Positions 44,689-52,942 of a DNA stretch of 64,000 bases are shown piece after piece. The stretch is from RBG-16-64-43 sp964353865 (lineage in GTDB: Bacteria > Chloroflexota > Anaerolineae > Anaerolineales > RBG-16-64-43), in assembly GCA_964353865.1 (NCBI GenBank), contig CAYGXJ010000127.1, positions 7,120-71,119 of the forward strand, in the 5' to 3' direction. The translations under genes and the position numbers were made by a program. The notes below the pieces were generated by a model, which was not told where the DNA came from, searched no databases, and worked only from the letters and a program-made list of their open reading frames with translations. Each line of letters opens with the position of its first letter. The first letter of the stretch is position 1.

Positions 44689-44717
44689 ATCCTAGCATTC
44701 ATGAATTATCGAGTCAA
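44689..44717 (-). promoter_or_regulatory. Sigma-70 promoter for the Lrp gene with a palindrome in the spacer
   Basis: On the minus strand TTGACT (44712-44717) and TAGGAT (44689-44694, preceded by TGC) are separated by exactly 17 bases. Within the spacer, 44697-44706 is the perfect palindrome ATTCATGAAT, a plausible operator for autoregulation by Lrp. The ATG-equivalent GTG is about 34 bases downstream. Confidence 0.65.
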
Positions 44718-45534
44718 TTACCTCATGCGCTATTGCCTGCCTTGCCGTGCAGTCAGTTATCGGTGCCCTTCACACGAATAACCACAGGAATAATCACGAG
44801 GGCGGGCCATGACAGACGCGCTCTCATCCGTGCGCGGGTGGCCTTGTCCGCCCTGCTGTCGATGCCTTCGGCTTGGCAATCGGTGGAGGCGCAGAGAGGA
44901 TCGAGCCACAGAGTCCGCATTGGCTCAGCGCAAAGCGCGAAAGCACGACCGGGCACCCAATTCGGGCGCGCCCAACCCGGAAAAGATGCAGGGCCGTCGA
45001 AGCGGAAGATGCTTGGCAAGAGGGACTACGCCTATCCGCGCGTGGATGCCTGGTCGAGAGTCGCTGCCACACCAGGTTCATGGTGACCCATGACCAGTCG
45101 CTGCATGCATGGTTTGGGCGGGATCCTGCCTGGTGTAAAATCAAATGGAATGCAATCGTCCGATCACGGTACGTGCATCGGGCTCCGGGGGACCGCCCTT
45201 GTGCTCTGCATACAATTGCCTGAATTCAGCCCGTGAAGCGCCGTGGGTGGGCGGATCGGGTCCCTAACCAGGGCATCGTCGTCGGATACCGCCCCCTACT
45301 CGCGACCACGGTGGGAATACACGCTCCGCTCGCCTCAGCACCCAGATGCAGAGCCGGTGCCGCCAAGTCCGAGAGATGCCGGTCGATGAGGGTTGTCCTC
45401 CACTAGGTGCTCCCGACAGGGCCAGCGCGGACCGGCCGGCTCGTAGGTACCTGCCGAGGGATGTGCGCCGTGCCTCACCCTCCGGGTGATGCACCCAGAC
45501 GAGGCAGACAACGAGGGCAGCCAGAGGAGACCAT
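44718..45534. other. 817-base gap without a recognisable gene
   Basis: Several short open frames exist but none looks like a protein family. A weak plus-strand promoter candidate, TTGGGC (45114) and TAAAAT (45136) with a 16-base spacer, lies about 400 bases before the S9 peptidase. I see no tRNA, terminator or repeat. It is the longest non-coding stretch in the window. Confidence 0.5.
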
Positions 45535-47430
45535 ATGCCAGGGGAGATCAAGCGCGAAGAGAAGTACGAACGCAATGGGTGGCCCTCACTCCCGCGTCCG
45601 GATTTGAAACCTCCGGAAGGCTGGAGTCTCAAACTGCTCACCGCGGTTAGTCGGGTGCGCAATCACCGCCTTTCTCCCGACGGTAAGACCGTGGCTTTCA
45701 TTTGGGATCACGACGAATCGTCCGACGTGTACACTGTTCCCTCTGCCGGAGGATGGCCTGCCCGTGTCTCGGTCGATCGTGGTCCGGCCATCTACTGGGC
45801 CGACGAAATCCCCAAGTGGTCGCCGGATGGCCGCTGGTTGGCGTTCACGCTGGCCAAGGGCGTGCACATCGTATCGGTTGCGGGCGGCCTGCCCAAGAAG
45901 ATCAGCGATTTCGCCGAGGAAGCCTCGACCCCGGTGTGGATGCCCGACAGCCAAGGACTCCTTGTGTGCGTGGATCGAGCGCGCGAGAGCGTCCAATTGC
46001 TGCTGACCGACCGCGATGGGTCGTGGCCCAAGGAGTTGGTGACCCTACCCGGGGATGTTCGAGACGCGTGGCCCTCGCCCGACGGCCGCTCGGTCGCCTT
46101 CATCTTCCGTCCGCACGACGATCCCAATCGCCTGGATGTGCGCCTGGTCGACGTGGCCTCGGGCCAAATGGTGTTGCTCTCCGGAGCGCCGCGCCAGAAG
46201 GACTGGTGGCCACGCTGGTCCCCAGATGGACGCCGCATCGCGTTTCTCTCACAGCGCTCAGGCTTTGACGAGGTCTGGCTGATCGAACGCGATGGAAGCG
46301 GTTTGAGGCAGTTGACCCACGTGCATTTGGAGGTATCGGGGCTCTCCTGGTCGCCGGATGGAAAACGCTTGGTCTCCACCATCAATCGAGGAGGCGCCCT
46401 TGATCTGGCCCTGGTTGACGCGCAAAGCGGTGAGGTGACTTACCTCAAGTCGGGGCGAGGCGTCTTCTCGCGACCCAATTGGTCCCCCGATGGATCCTTC
46501 CTGACCGTCGAGTACGAGGGACCGACCCAGCCACCAGACCTCTACCGCGTGTCGCTTCCCGGCGGTGAGATGGCCCAATTGACCTTCTCCATGCCGCCGG
46601 CCTTGGCGCGCAACATGCTGGTCATGCCTCAGGTGGTCAGCTACAAAAGCTTCGACGGATTGGAAATCCCTGCCTATCTCTTTGCCCCACCCAAGCCGAA
46701 CGGCGCCGCCATCGTCGCGCCCCATGGCGGACCTGCCGACCAAAACCGCGATGAGTGGGATGAATTCACTCAGTACCTGGTGGCTAAGGGCTACACCCTG
46801 GTCATGCCCAACTACCGCGGCAGCACCGGCTACGGTCTGGCTTTCGAGCACGCCAATTACAACGACTGGGGCGGGGGCGACGCGCAGGATTGTCTGTTCG
46901 CCGGGCGCTTTGTGCGGACCTTGCCCTGGATCGATCCGCAGCGCATCGCCATCATGGGCAGCAGCCAGGGAGGGTACCTGGTGGCGTGCTGCCTTTCGCG
47001 CGACCCGGACTATCTCTACGCCTGCGGGGTGGATTTGTACGGCGATGCCCACATCCCGTCGTCGTGGGCGCTGTGCGATCGCGATCTGCGCATCTACACC
47101 GAAATGATGTTGGGCCACCCTGCGCGCAACCGGCTGGTCTACACCAAGGGTTCCCCGATCTTTGAGGTGGATAGAGTCCAAAAACCGGTGCTGATCCTGC
47201 ATGGCCTGGAGGATGATATCGTTCCGCCGGAGGCTTCCGAAGCGTGGGTGGAAGCTTTGCGCCGGGCCGGCAAGACCTATGAGTACAAGACCTACGCCGG
47301 TGAACCCCACGGCTTTCTCAAGCGGGCCAATCGGCTGGATGCTTACGCGCGCATCGAACGTTTCTTGGATTGGTATCTGATGCCGACGTCCCCCCTCAGC
47401 CCGGGAGAGGGAACGCCCCCCTCACCGTAA
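45535..47430 (+). CDS. S9 family prolyl oligopeptidase/acylaminoacyl-peptidase-like
   Basis: A 631-residue serine peptidase. The N-terminal part (about 25-340) has repeated SPDG motifs of a beta-propeller (WSPDGRWLAF, SPDGRSVAF, WSPDGRRIAF, WSPDGKRLV, WSPDGSFL). The C-terminal alpha/beta-hydrolase carries Ser477 in GSSQGG, Asp560 in LEDDIVPP and His592 in PHGF. It cleaves small peptides, probably in the cytoplasm since no signal peptide is seen. The ATG follows AGAGGAGACC. The last 15 residues look like read-through into a proline/serine-rich intergenic repeat. It is followed by a creatininase-family gene 9 bases away. Confidence 0.92.
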   Translation: MPGEIKREEKYERNGWPSLPRPDLKPPEGWSLKLLTAVSRVRNHRLSPDGKTVAFIWDHDESSDVYTVPSAGGWPARVSVDRGPAIYWADEIPKWSPDGRWLAFTLAKGVHIVSVAGGLPKKISDFAEEASTPVWMPDSQGLLVCVDRARESVQLLLTDRDGSWPKELVTLPGDVRDAWPSPDGRSVAFIFRPHDDPNRLDVRLVDVASGQMVLLSGAPRQKDWWPRWSPDGRRIAFLSQRSGFDEVWLIERDGSGLRQLTHVHLEVSGLSWSPDGKRLVSTINRGGALDLALVDAQSGEVTYLKSGRGVFSRPNWSPDGSFLTVEYEGPTQPPDLYRVSLPGGEMAQLTFSMPPALARNMLVMPQVVSYKSFDGLEIPAYLFAPPKPNGAAIVAPHGGPADQNRDEWDEFTQYLVAKGYTLVMPNYRGSTGYGLAFEHANYNDWGGGDAQDCLFAGRFVRTLPWIDPQRIAIMGSSQGGYLVACCLSRDPDYLYACGVDLYGDAHIPSSWALCDRDLRIYTEMMLGHPARNRLVYTKGSPIFEVDRVQKPVLILHGLEDDIVPPEASEAWVEALRRAGKTYEYKTYAGEPHGFLKRANRLDAYARIERFLDWYLMPTSPLSPGEGTPPSP

Positions 47431-47439
47431 AGGCTGACG

Positions 47440-48603
47440 ATGACCGAATTCTTCGCCTACGAAGACTTGACTTGGCCGGAGATCGCCAGGTTGGCACGGG
47501 ATACGCCCCTGGTCATCCCGTTCGGTTCGGGTTACGACGGCAGGAGACTCGCCGAGGCCATGAGCCACCCCGCCCGCATCGGATGGCTCCCATCCGTTCC
47601 TTACGGATGGCAGGGCTCATCCGTCGAGGTGCCCGCGGTCGTATGGGGCGCGTACATCTCGAACCTGACGGCGAGCCTGCGAGAGGACGGCTTCACGCGC
47701 GTCATGGTCCTTGCGCCGAGCGATCTCCCCGAGGTGCCCGGCCTCTCGACGCACGAAGGAAGCTCGCGCCTTTCCCTGCCCTGCCCGAATTCGCAAACCG
47801 AACTCCTTCAAAGCGGCGACCGTGGCAAGGTAGTACTCATTCCGATCGGCCACACCGAACAGCATGGTCATCACCTGCCCCTCTCGACGGACACGCTGAT
47901 CATCGAGGCCATCGCTCGTGGCGTGGCCGCCCTGGCACCCGGCGAGGCGATTGCTCTTCCAGTCATGCCCTACGGGGTCAGCACGCACCGCCGGTCCTTC
48001 GCCGGCACACTCAACGCCGGCGGGCGCGCTTTCGAGGATCTCTACCTTGGCGTTCTCGACGCGCTCGTGGCGCGTGGACACGACCGCTTCTATCTCCTCA
48101 GCGGACATGGCGGCAATTGTTCCTTCCTGGCGAACGTTGTCAAATATGCTGGAGAGCGACACCCGCGCATCTTCGCCGCCGCGGCATGGCTTTATCTTTC
48201 GGGGCCGCACGGGGTGGCTGCCCTCGAGCGGCACCGCATTTCTCCTCGCGGTGGGATGGGTCACGCCTGCGAACTGGAAACATCGCTCATCCTCCACCTG
48301 CGGCCCGACCTTGTGCGTATGGCGCGTGTCGTCGACGAGACGGATTTCATCAGCACGCCGTCCTTCTTCATGGACTGGATCGAGGGCGGCGCCTTGGTGG
48401 CAAACCCTCCATGGGAGGACGACACCCAAACCGGCGCGTATGGCGCGGGCAGTCTCGGGACGGCGGAGCATGGCAAGCTGTGGCTGCAGGCCGCCATCGA
48501 CGAGAAGGTCCAGCATGTAGCCGAGATCCACGAGCAGCATCGCCGCCGCGAACAGCGGCGCACAGCAGGCTATGGTCAGTGGGGCACGGGGAAGTCGGGG
48601 TAG
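47440..48603 (+). CDS. Creatininase family amidohydrolase with a degenerate N-terminal copy
   Basis: A 387-residue protein, about 130 longer than usual. Residues 128-370 form a full creatininase domain with likely metal ligands E140, H142, D151, H223 and E280 (GHTEQHGHHLPL, SGHGGN, GHACELET). Residues 1-125 repeat the same pattern in weaker form: LVIPFG matches LIPIG, LPSVPYG matches LPVMPYG, and LREDGFTRVMVL matches LVARGHDRFYLL, but the metal ligands are missing. Creatininases hydrolyse cyclic amides such as creatinine. The ATG is 9 bases after the S9 peptidase, so the two are one operon. Confidence 0.88.
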   Translation: MTEFFAYEDLTWPEIARLARDTPLVIPFGSGYDGRRLAEAMSHPARIGWLPSVPYGWQGSSVEVPAVVWGAYISNLTASLREDGFTRVMVLAPSDLPEVPGLSTHEGSSRLSLPCPNSQTELLQSGDRGKVVLIPIGHTEQHGHHLPLSTDTLIIEAIARGVAALAPGEAIALPVMPYGVSTHRRSFAGTLNAGGRAFEDLYLGVLDALVARGHDRFYLLSGHGGNCSFLANVVKYAGERHPRIFAAAAWLYLSGPHGVAALERHRISPRGGMGHACELETSLILHLRPDLVRMARVVDETDFISTPSFFMDWIEGGALVANPPWEDDTQTGAYGAGSLGTAEHGKLWLQAAIDEKVQHVAEIHEQHRRREQRRTAGYGQWGTGKSG

Positions 48604-48668
48604 GGTCACATCTGGAACCGCGACCTCTCGCTCCATGACCAACCGCCCATCGTGTGAGAAAATTAGAC

Positions 48669-48695
48669 GGGGCCGGCCATTGGCTGGCCGGCCCC
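48669..48695 (-). terminator. Rho-independent terminator of the second oligopeptide operon
   Basis: An 11-bp perfect stem (GGGGCCGGCCA with its complement) and a 5-base loop are followed on the minus strand by CGTCTAATTTTCTC, a T-rich tail. It lies 33 bases after the OppF-like stop and also between convergent genes, so it may work both ways. Confidence 0.8.
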
Positions 48696-48727
48696 GATGC
48701 CTTCGGTGCGGCAGCCCCACGCTCCGC

Positions 48728-49852
48728 TCACGATTCGCGCGCCCCGGATTGACCCGACCGATCGTCGCGGGCTTCGACCAGCACGCATGCCGCCCGGTGC
48801 CCTCCACCAACGTCGACCAAAGTGGGATCGGTCACATGGCACCGCTCGATGGCCACAGGACAGCGTGGGTGAAACCGGCAACCCGGCGGCACATTGGCGG
48901 CATTGGGGGTTTCACCTTGAAGGATGATTCGCTCGCGCCTCAGGCGGGGGTTGGGCACGGGTACGACCGAAAGCAGGGCCTTGGTGTAGGGATGCTGGGG
49001 GAAATGCAGCACATCATCCGTTGGTCCAATCTCGACAATCCGGCCCAGGTACATCACCGCGATTTGGTCGGCGAAGTACGAGACTGTGCTCAGGTCGTGC
49101 GTGATGAAGACGATGGCCACCCCGCTGCGCTTGCGCAAGTCATTGAGCAAATTGAGAATCTCGGCCCGGATCGATACATCGAGCATCGATACCGGTTCGT
49201 CCGCCAGGAGCAGCTCGGGGCGCAGCACCATGGCGCTCGCGATCACCACCCGTTGGCGCTGCCCACCCGAGAGTTCGTGCGGAAAGCGCGGGAAGTAGTC
49301 CTCCGCCGGGCGCAGCCCGGCCTCCTCAAGGGCACCCCGGACGCGGGCATCCCGCTCCTCGCGTCGCCGGCCAAGACCGTGCACCACCAGCGGCTCCGCG
49401 ACGATTTCGTAGACGGTCGCCCGAGGATTGAGGGATTCGTACGGATCCTGGAAGACCATCTGCGCGTGCTGACGCAGCCGCTTCATCGCGATCTTCGGAA
49501 ACTGGAGGTGCTGCCGGCTGCCAGGGCCGGAAGCCTCCAGCGGCGCCAGGCCGGCACGCAATCGGCGCTGGCTGGCGCCGACCCACTGGCCCTCGAAGAG
49601 GATCTCCCCGCCGGTTTGTTCCTCCAGGCCGATCAGGGTGCGCGCGATGGTGGTCTTGCCACACCCCGATTCGCCCACCAGCGCGACGACCTCCCCCCGC
49701 CTCAATGCGAAGCTCACCCCGTCCACGGCGCGGATGTATCTCAGCGGCTTCCGTCGTAGCGAGTCCAACGGCGACTGGGTGATGGGGAAGTACTTGTAGA
49801 GATCGCGCACTTCCAGCACGGGCGGGGCGCTGACCGGATCTGGAACGCTCAT
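48728..49852 (-). CDS. Oligopeptide ABC transporter ATP-binding protein, OppF type (second operon)
   Basis: A 374-residue ATPase with Walker A GESGCGKTT, signature LSGGQRQRVV, Walker B LLLADEP and an oligo_HPY end (GCRFHPRCPVAIERC). It has an insertion of about 35 residues after the Walker A region (VGASQRRLRAGLAPLEASG and onward) that the paralog at 20569 lacks. Its ATG overlaps the OppD-like stop by 4 bases. It is the last gene of the second peptide operon, before a terminator. Confidence 0.92.
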   Translation of the reverse strand: MSVPDPVSAPPVLEVRDLYKYFPITQSPLDSLRRKPLRYIRAVDGVSFALRRGEVVALVGESGCGKTTIARTLIGLEEQTGGEILFEGQWVGASQRRLRAGLAPLEASGPGSRQHLQFPKIAMKRLRQHAQMVFQDPYESLNPRATVYEIVAEPLVVHGLGRRREERDARVRGALEEAGLRPAEDYFPRFPHELSGGQRQRVVIASAMVLRPELLLADEPVSMLDVSIRAEILNLLNDLRKRSGVAIVFITHDLSTVSYFADQIAVMYLGRIVEIGPTDDVLHFPQHPYTKALLSVVPVPNPRLRRERIILQGETPNAANVPPGCRFHPRCPVAIERCHVTDPTLVDVGGGHRAACVLVEARDDRSGQSGARES

Positions 49853-50877
49853 AGCCTAGCCTCCTCGCCCGTGTGCAGATGGCAGGCTGCATAGTGACCG
49901 GTGAGGTAGGGCAACTCCTCGGGACGAGTGACCGCCGAAGTCGAAAGGGCGATGAGAGGCGGCATGATTTGGCGGCAAATGGGTATGCGTGCATGGCAGC
50001 GCGGCTCGAAGCGGCACCCAGGCGGAAGGTCGCTGAGACGCGGCGGCGTTCCCGGGATGGAAGCCAGATCCTGGCTTCGCCGCTGGAGGTCGGGGAAGGA
50101 TTGCAGCAAGCGCTGGGTGTAGGGATGCTGCGGGTCGTTGTAGACCTGGTCACATGTGCCGGACTCGGCCACCTTCCCGCCATACATCACAACGACGCTG
50201 TCACAGACCTCCGCCACAACACCCAAGTCGTGGGTAACCATGACTATGGCGAGACCCAATTCGGCCTGAATGGTCTTGAGCAATTCCAGCACCTGAGCCT
50301 GGATCATGACGTCCAGTGCCGTTGTCGGCTCATCCGCAAAGAGAATCCGCGGGCGGCAGGCCAGGGCCATGGCGATCATCGCTCGTTGGCGCATTCCACC
50401 CGAGAATTGGTGTGGGTACTGGGTTCCGCGGGCGCTGGGAATGCCCACGAGTTCCAAGAGCTCATCCACCCGTCGATTGGCCGCCTCGACGTCGAGCAGG
50501 TGGTGAAGCAGAATGGCTTCGCGGATCTGCTCATGCACGCGCATGACCGGATTGAGGGCGTTCATGGCGCCCTGGAAAACGATGGCCAGCTCCCTCCAGC
50601 GGTAACGGCGCATTTCGCGCTCGCTGAGCGAAAGCAAGTCCGTGCCATCGAAGGTTACGCGCCCTGCGGTGATTCGTCCCGAGGCCGGAAGCAGCCGCAG
50701 GATGGAGAGCAGCGCGGTGGTCTTGCCGCAACCCGACTCGCCGACCAAGCCCAGGGTGCGGCCGGGAAAGACGTCGAAGGATACGTCTTCGAGCGCACGC
50801 GCAGGCTTTCCCTTTGTGCCGAGGAACTCGGTGCTCAAGTGCCGGACGCTGAGCAGCGGGGGGTCGTCCCGGGTCAT
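49849..50877 (-). CDS. Oligopeptide ABC transporter ATP-binding protein, OppD type (second operon)
   Basis: A 342-residue ATPase with Walker A GESGCGKTT, Q-loop VFQGAMNALNPV, signature FSGGMRQRAM and Walker B ILFADEP. The oligo_HPY region (GCRFEPRCHARIPIC) is at the C-terminus. The ATG at 50877 is chosen as it gives the usual N-terminus PLLSVRHLSTEF and lies 10 bases after the permease stop; the open frame extends to 51066 inside the permease gene. It works with the adjacent OppF-like subunit. Confidence 0.92.
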   Translation of the reverse strand: MTRDDPPLLSVRHLSTEFLGTKGKPARALEDVSFDVFPGRTLGLVGESGCGKTTALLSILRLLPASGRITAGRVTFDGTDLLSLSEREMRRYRWRELAIVFQGAMNALNPVMRVHEQIREAILLHHLLDVEAANRRVDELLELVGIPSARGTQYPHQFSGGMRQRAMIAMALACRPRILFADEPTTALDVMIQAQVLELLKTIQAELGLAIVMVTHDLGVVAEVCDSVVVMYGGKVAESGTCDQVYNDPQHPYTQRLLQSFPDLQRRSQDLASIPGTPPRLSDLPPGCRFEPRCHARIPICRQIMPPLIALSTSAVTRPEELPYLTGHYAACHLHTGEEARL

Positions 50878-50887
50878 CGTCGGCGCA

Positions 50888-51832
50888 TCACTTTCCCTCG
50901 GTGGGGGATTCTTCGCGGCGGGCCACCATGTTTTGCTCTCCCTCCAGATGGTGCATTGCCAGCCGGGGGTTGAGGATTTCCTCCAACACGTTGCCCAAGA
51001 GCACACAACCCAGTGTGACCCACACGATCGCCAGTCCCGGCGGCAAATAGAACCACCAGGCGCCATTGGAGACCGCGTTGCGGTCGAAGGCGAAGTTGAG
51101 CATCGTCCCCCAGGAGGGTTGGGTGGGATCGCCCAACCCCAAGAAGGCCAGCCCCGATTCGACCAGGATGGCCGTCGAAAGGATGAGCACGGTGTTGGCC
51201 ACGATCAGCGGCATGATCTGCGGAAGGATGTGCTTGCGGACGATGTGCCAGTGACCGGCGCCAATCGCGCGAGCGCGCGCGACAAATTGGCGCTCTTTGA
51301 TCGTCAGGACCTGCGACCGAATCAATCGCGCAGTGCTCGTCCAGTACAGCAACCCAATCACCACCGTCAAAACGGCCAATGGAGAAACATGCAGGTCCAT
51401 TTGACGCAGGGTCGCGACCAGAATGAGCATGAGGGGCAGGTCCGGGATCACCAGAAGAACGTCCGTCGCGCGCATGAGCAGCGTGTCGACCCAGCCGCCG
51501 AAGTAGCCGGCCAGGATACCGAACAGACTGCCAATGAACATGGCGATGAAACCGGCTAGGAATCCAACGGTCAAGGAGATACGTGCCCCGTGCACAAGTT
51601 GGGTGAAGACATCGCGGCTGGCATCATCGGTGCCCAGCGGGGGATGAACCGAGGGCGGAGCGAAGGTCAGCGCGCGCCCGTCGGCATCGCGCACGATCTC
51701 GCTTGGCGCATAGGGCGTCCACGCCGGGCCGAGTATCGCCACAACCAGCGTCGAGGCCACCAGGATCGCACCCAAGATGCCCATCCGGTTGCCTCGGAAG
51801 ACGCGCCAGAAATCAACCAGATTGCGTTTCAA
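50888..51832 (-). CDS. Oligopeptide ABC transporter permease, OppC type (second operon)
   Basis: A 314-residue permease with the OppC_N start (FWRVFRGNRMGILGAILV) and the HPPLGTDDASRDVF motif. The EAA loop is ARARAIGAGHWHIVRKHILPQ. About six helices. It forms the channel with the OppB-like protein upstream. The C-terminal 25 residues after the last helix form a charged tail. Both neighbouring genes are on the same strand with short gaps. Confidence 0.92.
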   Translation of the reverse strand: MKRNLVDFWRVFRGNRMGILGAILVASTLVVAILGPAWTPYAPSEIVRDADGRALTFAPPSVHPPLGTDDASRDVFTQLVHGARISLTVGFLAGFIAMFIGSLFGILAGYFGGWVDTLLMRATDVLLVIPDLPLMLILVATLRQMDLHVSPLAVLTVVIGLLYWTSTARLIRSQVLTIKERQFVARARAIGAGHWHIVRKHILPQIMPLIVANTVLILSTAILVESGLAFLGLGDPTQPSWGTMLNFAFDRNAVSNGAWWFYLPPGLAIVWVTLGCVLLGNVLEEILNPRLAMHHLEGEQNMVARREESPTEGK

Positions 51833-51901
51833 TGCCCTCGACCTCGGGCCGGGAGCCGCCCGAACTACTCTTCAGGCATACGGCCACTCGGCCTGCGAGA
51901 A

Positions 51902-52879
51902 CTATACGGCCTTGACGCGCGGATCCAGGTAGGAGTAGACCAAATCGGCCAGCATATTGGCGACGATGACACTGACTGCGAGCAGCAGGAAGGCCCCCTG
52001 CAGCAGAGGGTAGTCGTGCTTCACCAGAGCCGACTGGAACAGCTTGCCCAAACCATCGTAGGAGAAAACGGTTTCGATATAGATCGCCCCGGAGACGGTG
52101 AACCCCAAGTTCAGGGCGATCAGCGTGACAATCGGGAGCATGGCGTTCTTCAGGGCGTGGCGTCGCAGCACCTGCCAGTGGCTCATGCCCTTAGCTTTGG
52201 CGGTCAGGATGTAATCTTCGCTAAGTACTTCCAGGATGGACGAGCGCATGATCAACATGTACTCGCCCAGGTAGAGAATGGTGAGGGTCAGGGTAGGCAG
52301 GATGAGATGCTTGGCCAGGTCCGGCAGCACGGTGTAGAGCGGGCGACCCACATTCTGCGGGCTGAGAATCCCGCCGGTCGGCAGCCCGAGCCAGGTACTC
52401 CCAGCCGCGAGCAGGATGATCCCCAGCCAGAATGTGGGAATCGCCCAGGCAATGAGGGAGAAGGTCAACGCGCCCACGTCGACAGCCGTCTTGCGCTTCC
52501 ATCCGGCGAGCAGCCCCAAAGCCACGCCGAACACGATCGAAAGCGCTTGACCGAGGCCGATGAGCATCAACGTGTTGCCCAGCTTTGAGAGCAGGATTTC
52601 GCTGACCGGCTGCCGCAATGACCATGAGATACCCAGGTTGCCTCGCGCCCATTGGCCGAGCGTGGCGAGGAACTGGTTGGGAAAGACAGGCTGGTCGAGG
52701 CCGAACTGCTCGCGCAGCGCTTGCTGGGTCTCCGGCGAAATGCGTACGTTGCGTCCGATGACGGCCCGCACCGGGTCACCCGGCAGCACGCGAAAGAGGA
52801 CAAAGTTGATGGTGACCACAACCAGGACCGTCGCCAGGGCGAAGGCGAACTTGCGAACCAGGTAGTCGCGACGGTTCAT
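51902..52879 (-). CDS. Oligopeptide ABC transporter permease, OppB type (second operon)
   Basis: A 325-residue permease. The N-terminal YLVRKFAFALATVLVVVTINFVLFRVLPGDPV and the EAA loop TAKAKGMSHWQVLRRHALKNAMLP are typical of OppB. The conserved FGLDQPVFPNQFLATLGQWARGNLGIS loop is near residue 54. It is separated from the binding-protein gene by a stem-loop at 52898-52930, the same layout as in the first peptide operon. Confidence 0.92.
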   Translation of the reverse strand: MNRRDYLVRKFAFALATVLVVVTINFVLFRVLPGDPVRAVIGRNVRISPETQQALREQFGLDQPVFPNQFLATLGQWARGNLGISWSLRQPVSEILLSKLGNTLMLIGLGQALSIVFGVALGLLAGWKRKTAVDVGALTFSLIAWAIPTFWLGIILLAAGSTWLGLPTGGILSPQNVGRPLYTVLPDLAKHLILPTLTLTILYLGEYMLIMRSSILEVLSEDYILTAKAKGMSHWQVLRRHALKNAMLPIVTLIALNLGFTVSGAIYIETVFSYDGLGKLFQSALVKHDYPLLQGAFLLLAVSVIVANMLADLVYSYLDPRVKAV

Positions 52880-52897
52880 CAGGTCGGGGGTGGAGAG

Positions 52898-52930
52898 TGC
52901 GGGGGAGAGCTCACAACGCTCGCCCCCGCA
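52898..52930 (-). other. Intercistronic stem-loop between binding protein and permease genes (second operon)
   Basis: A 13-bp GC-rich stem with one mismatch (TGCGGGGG with CCCCCGCA at the base) and a 7-base loop fills most of the 63-base gap. No T-run follows on the minus strand. It mirrors the hairpin at 18459-18491. Confidence 0.6.
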
Positions 52931-52942
52931 TTGTGCCCAGCC

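Noticed and set aside
44753..45019. 88-residue minus-strand open frame in the large gap
   Set aside because: No ribosome site, no recognisable motif and low-complexity composition; probably not coding.
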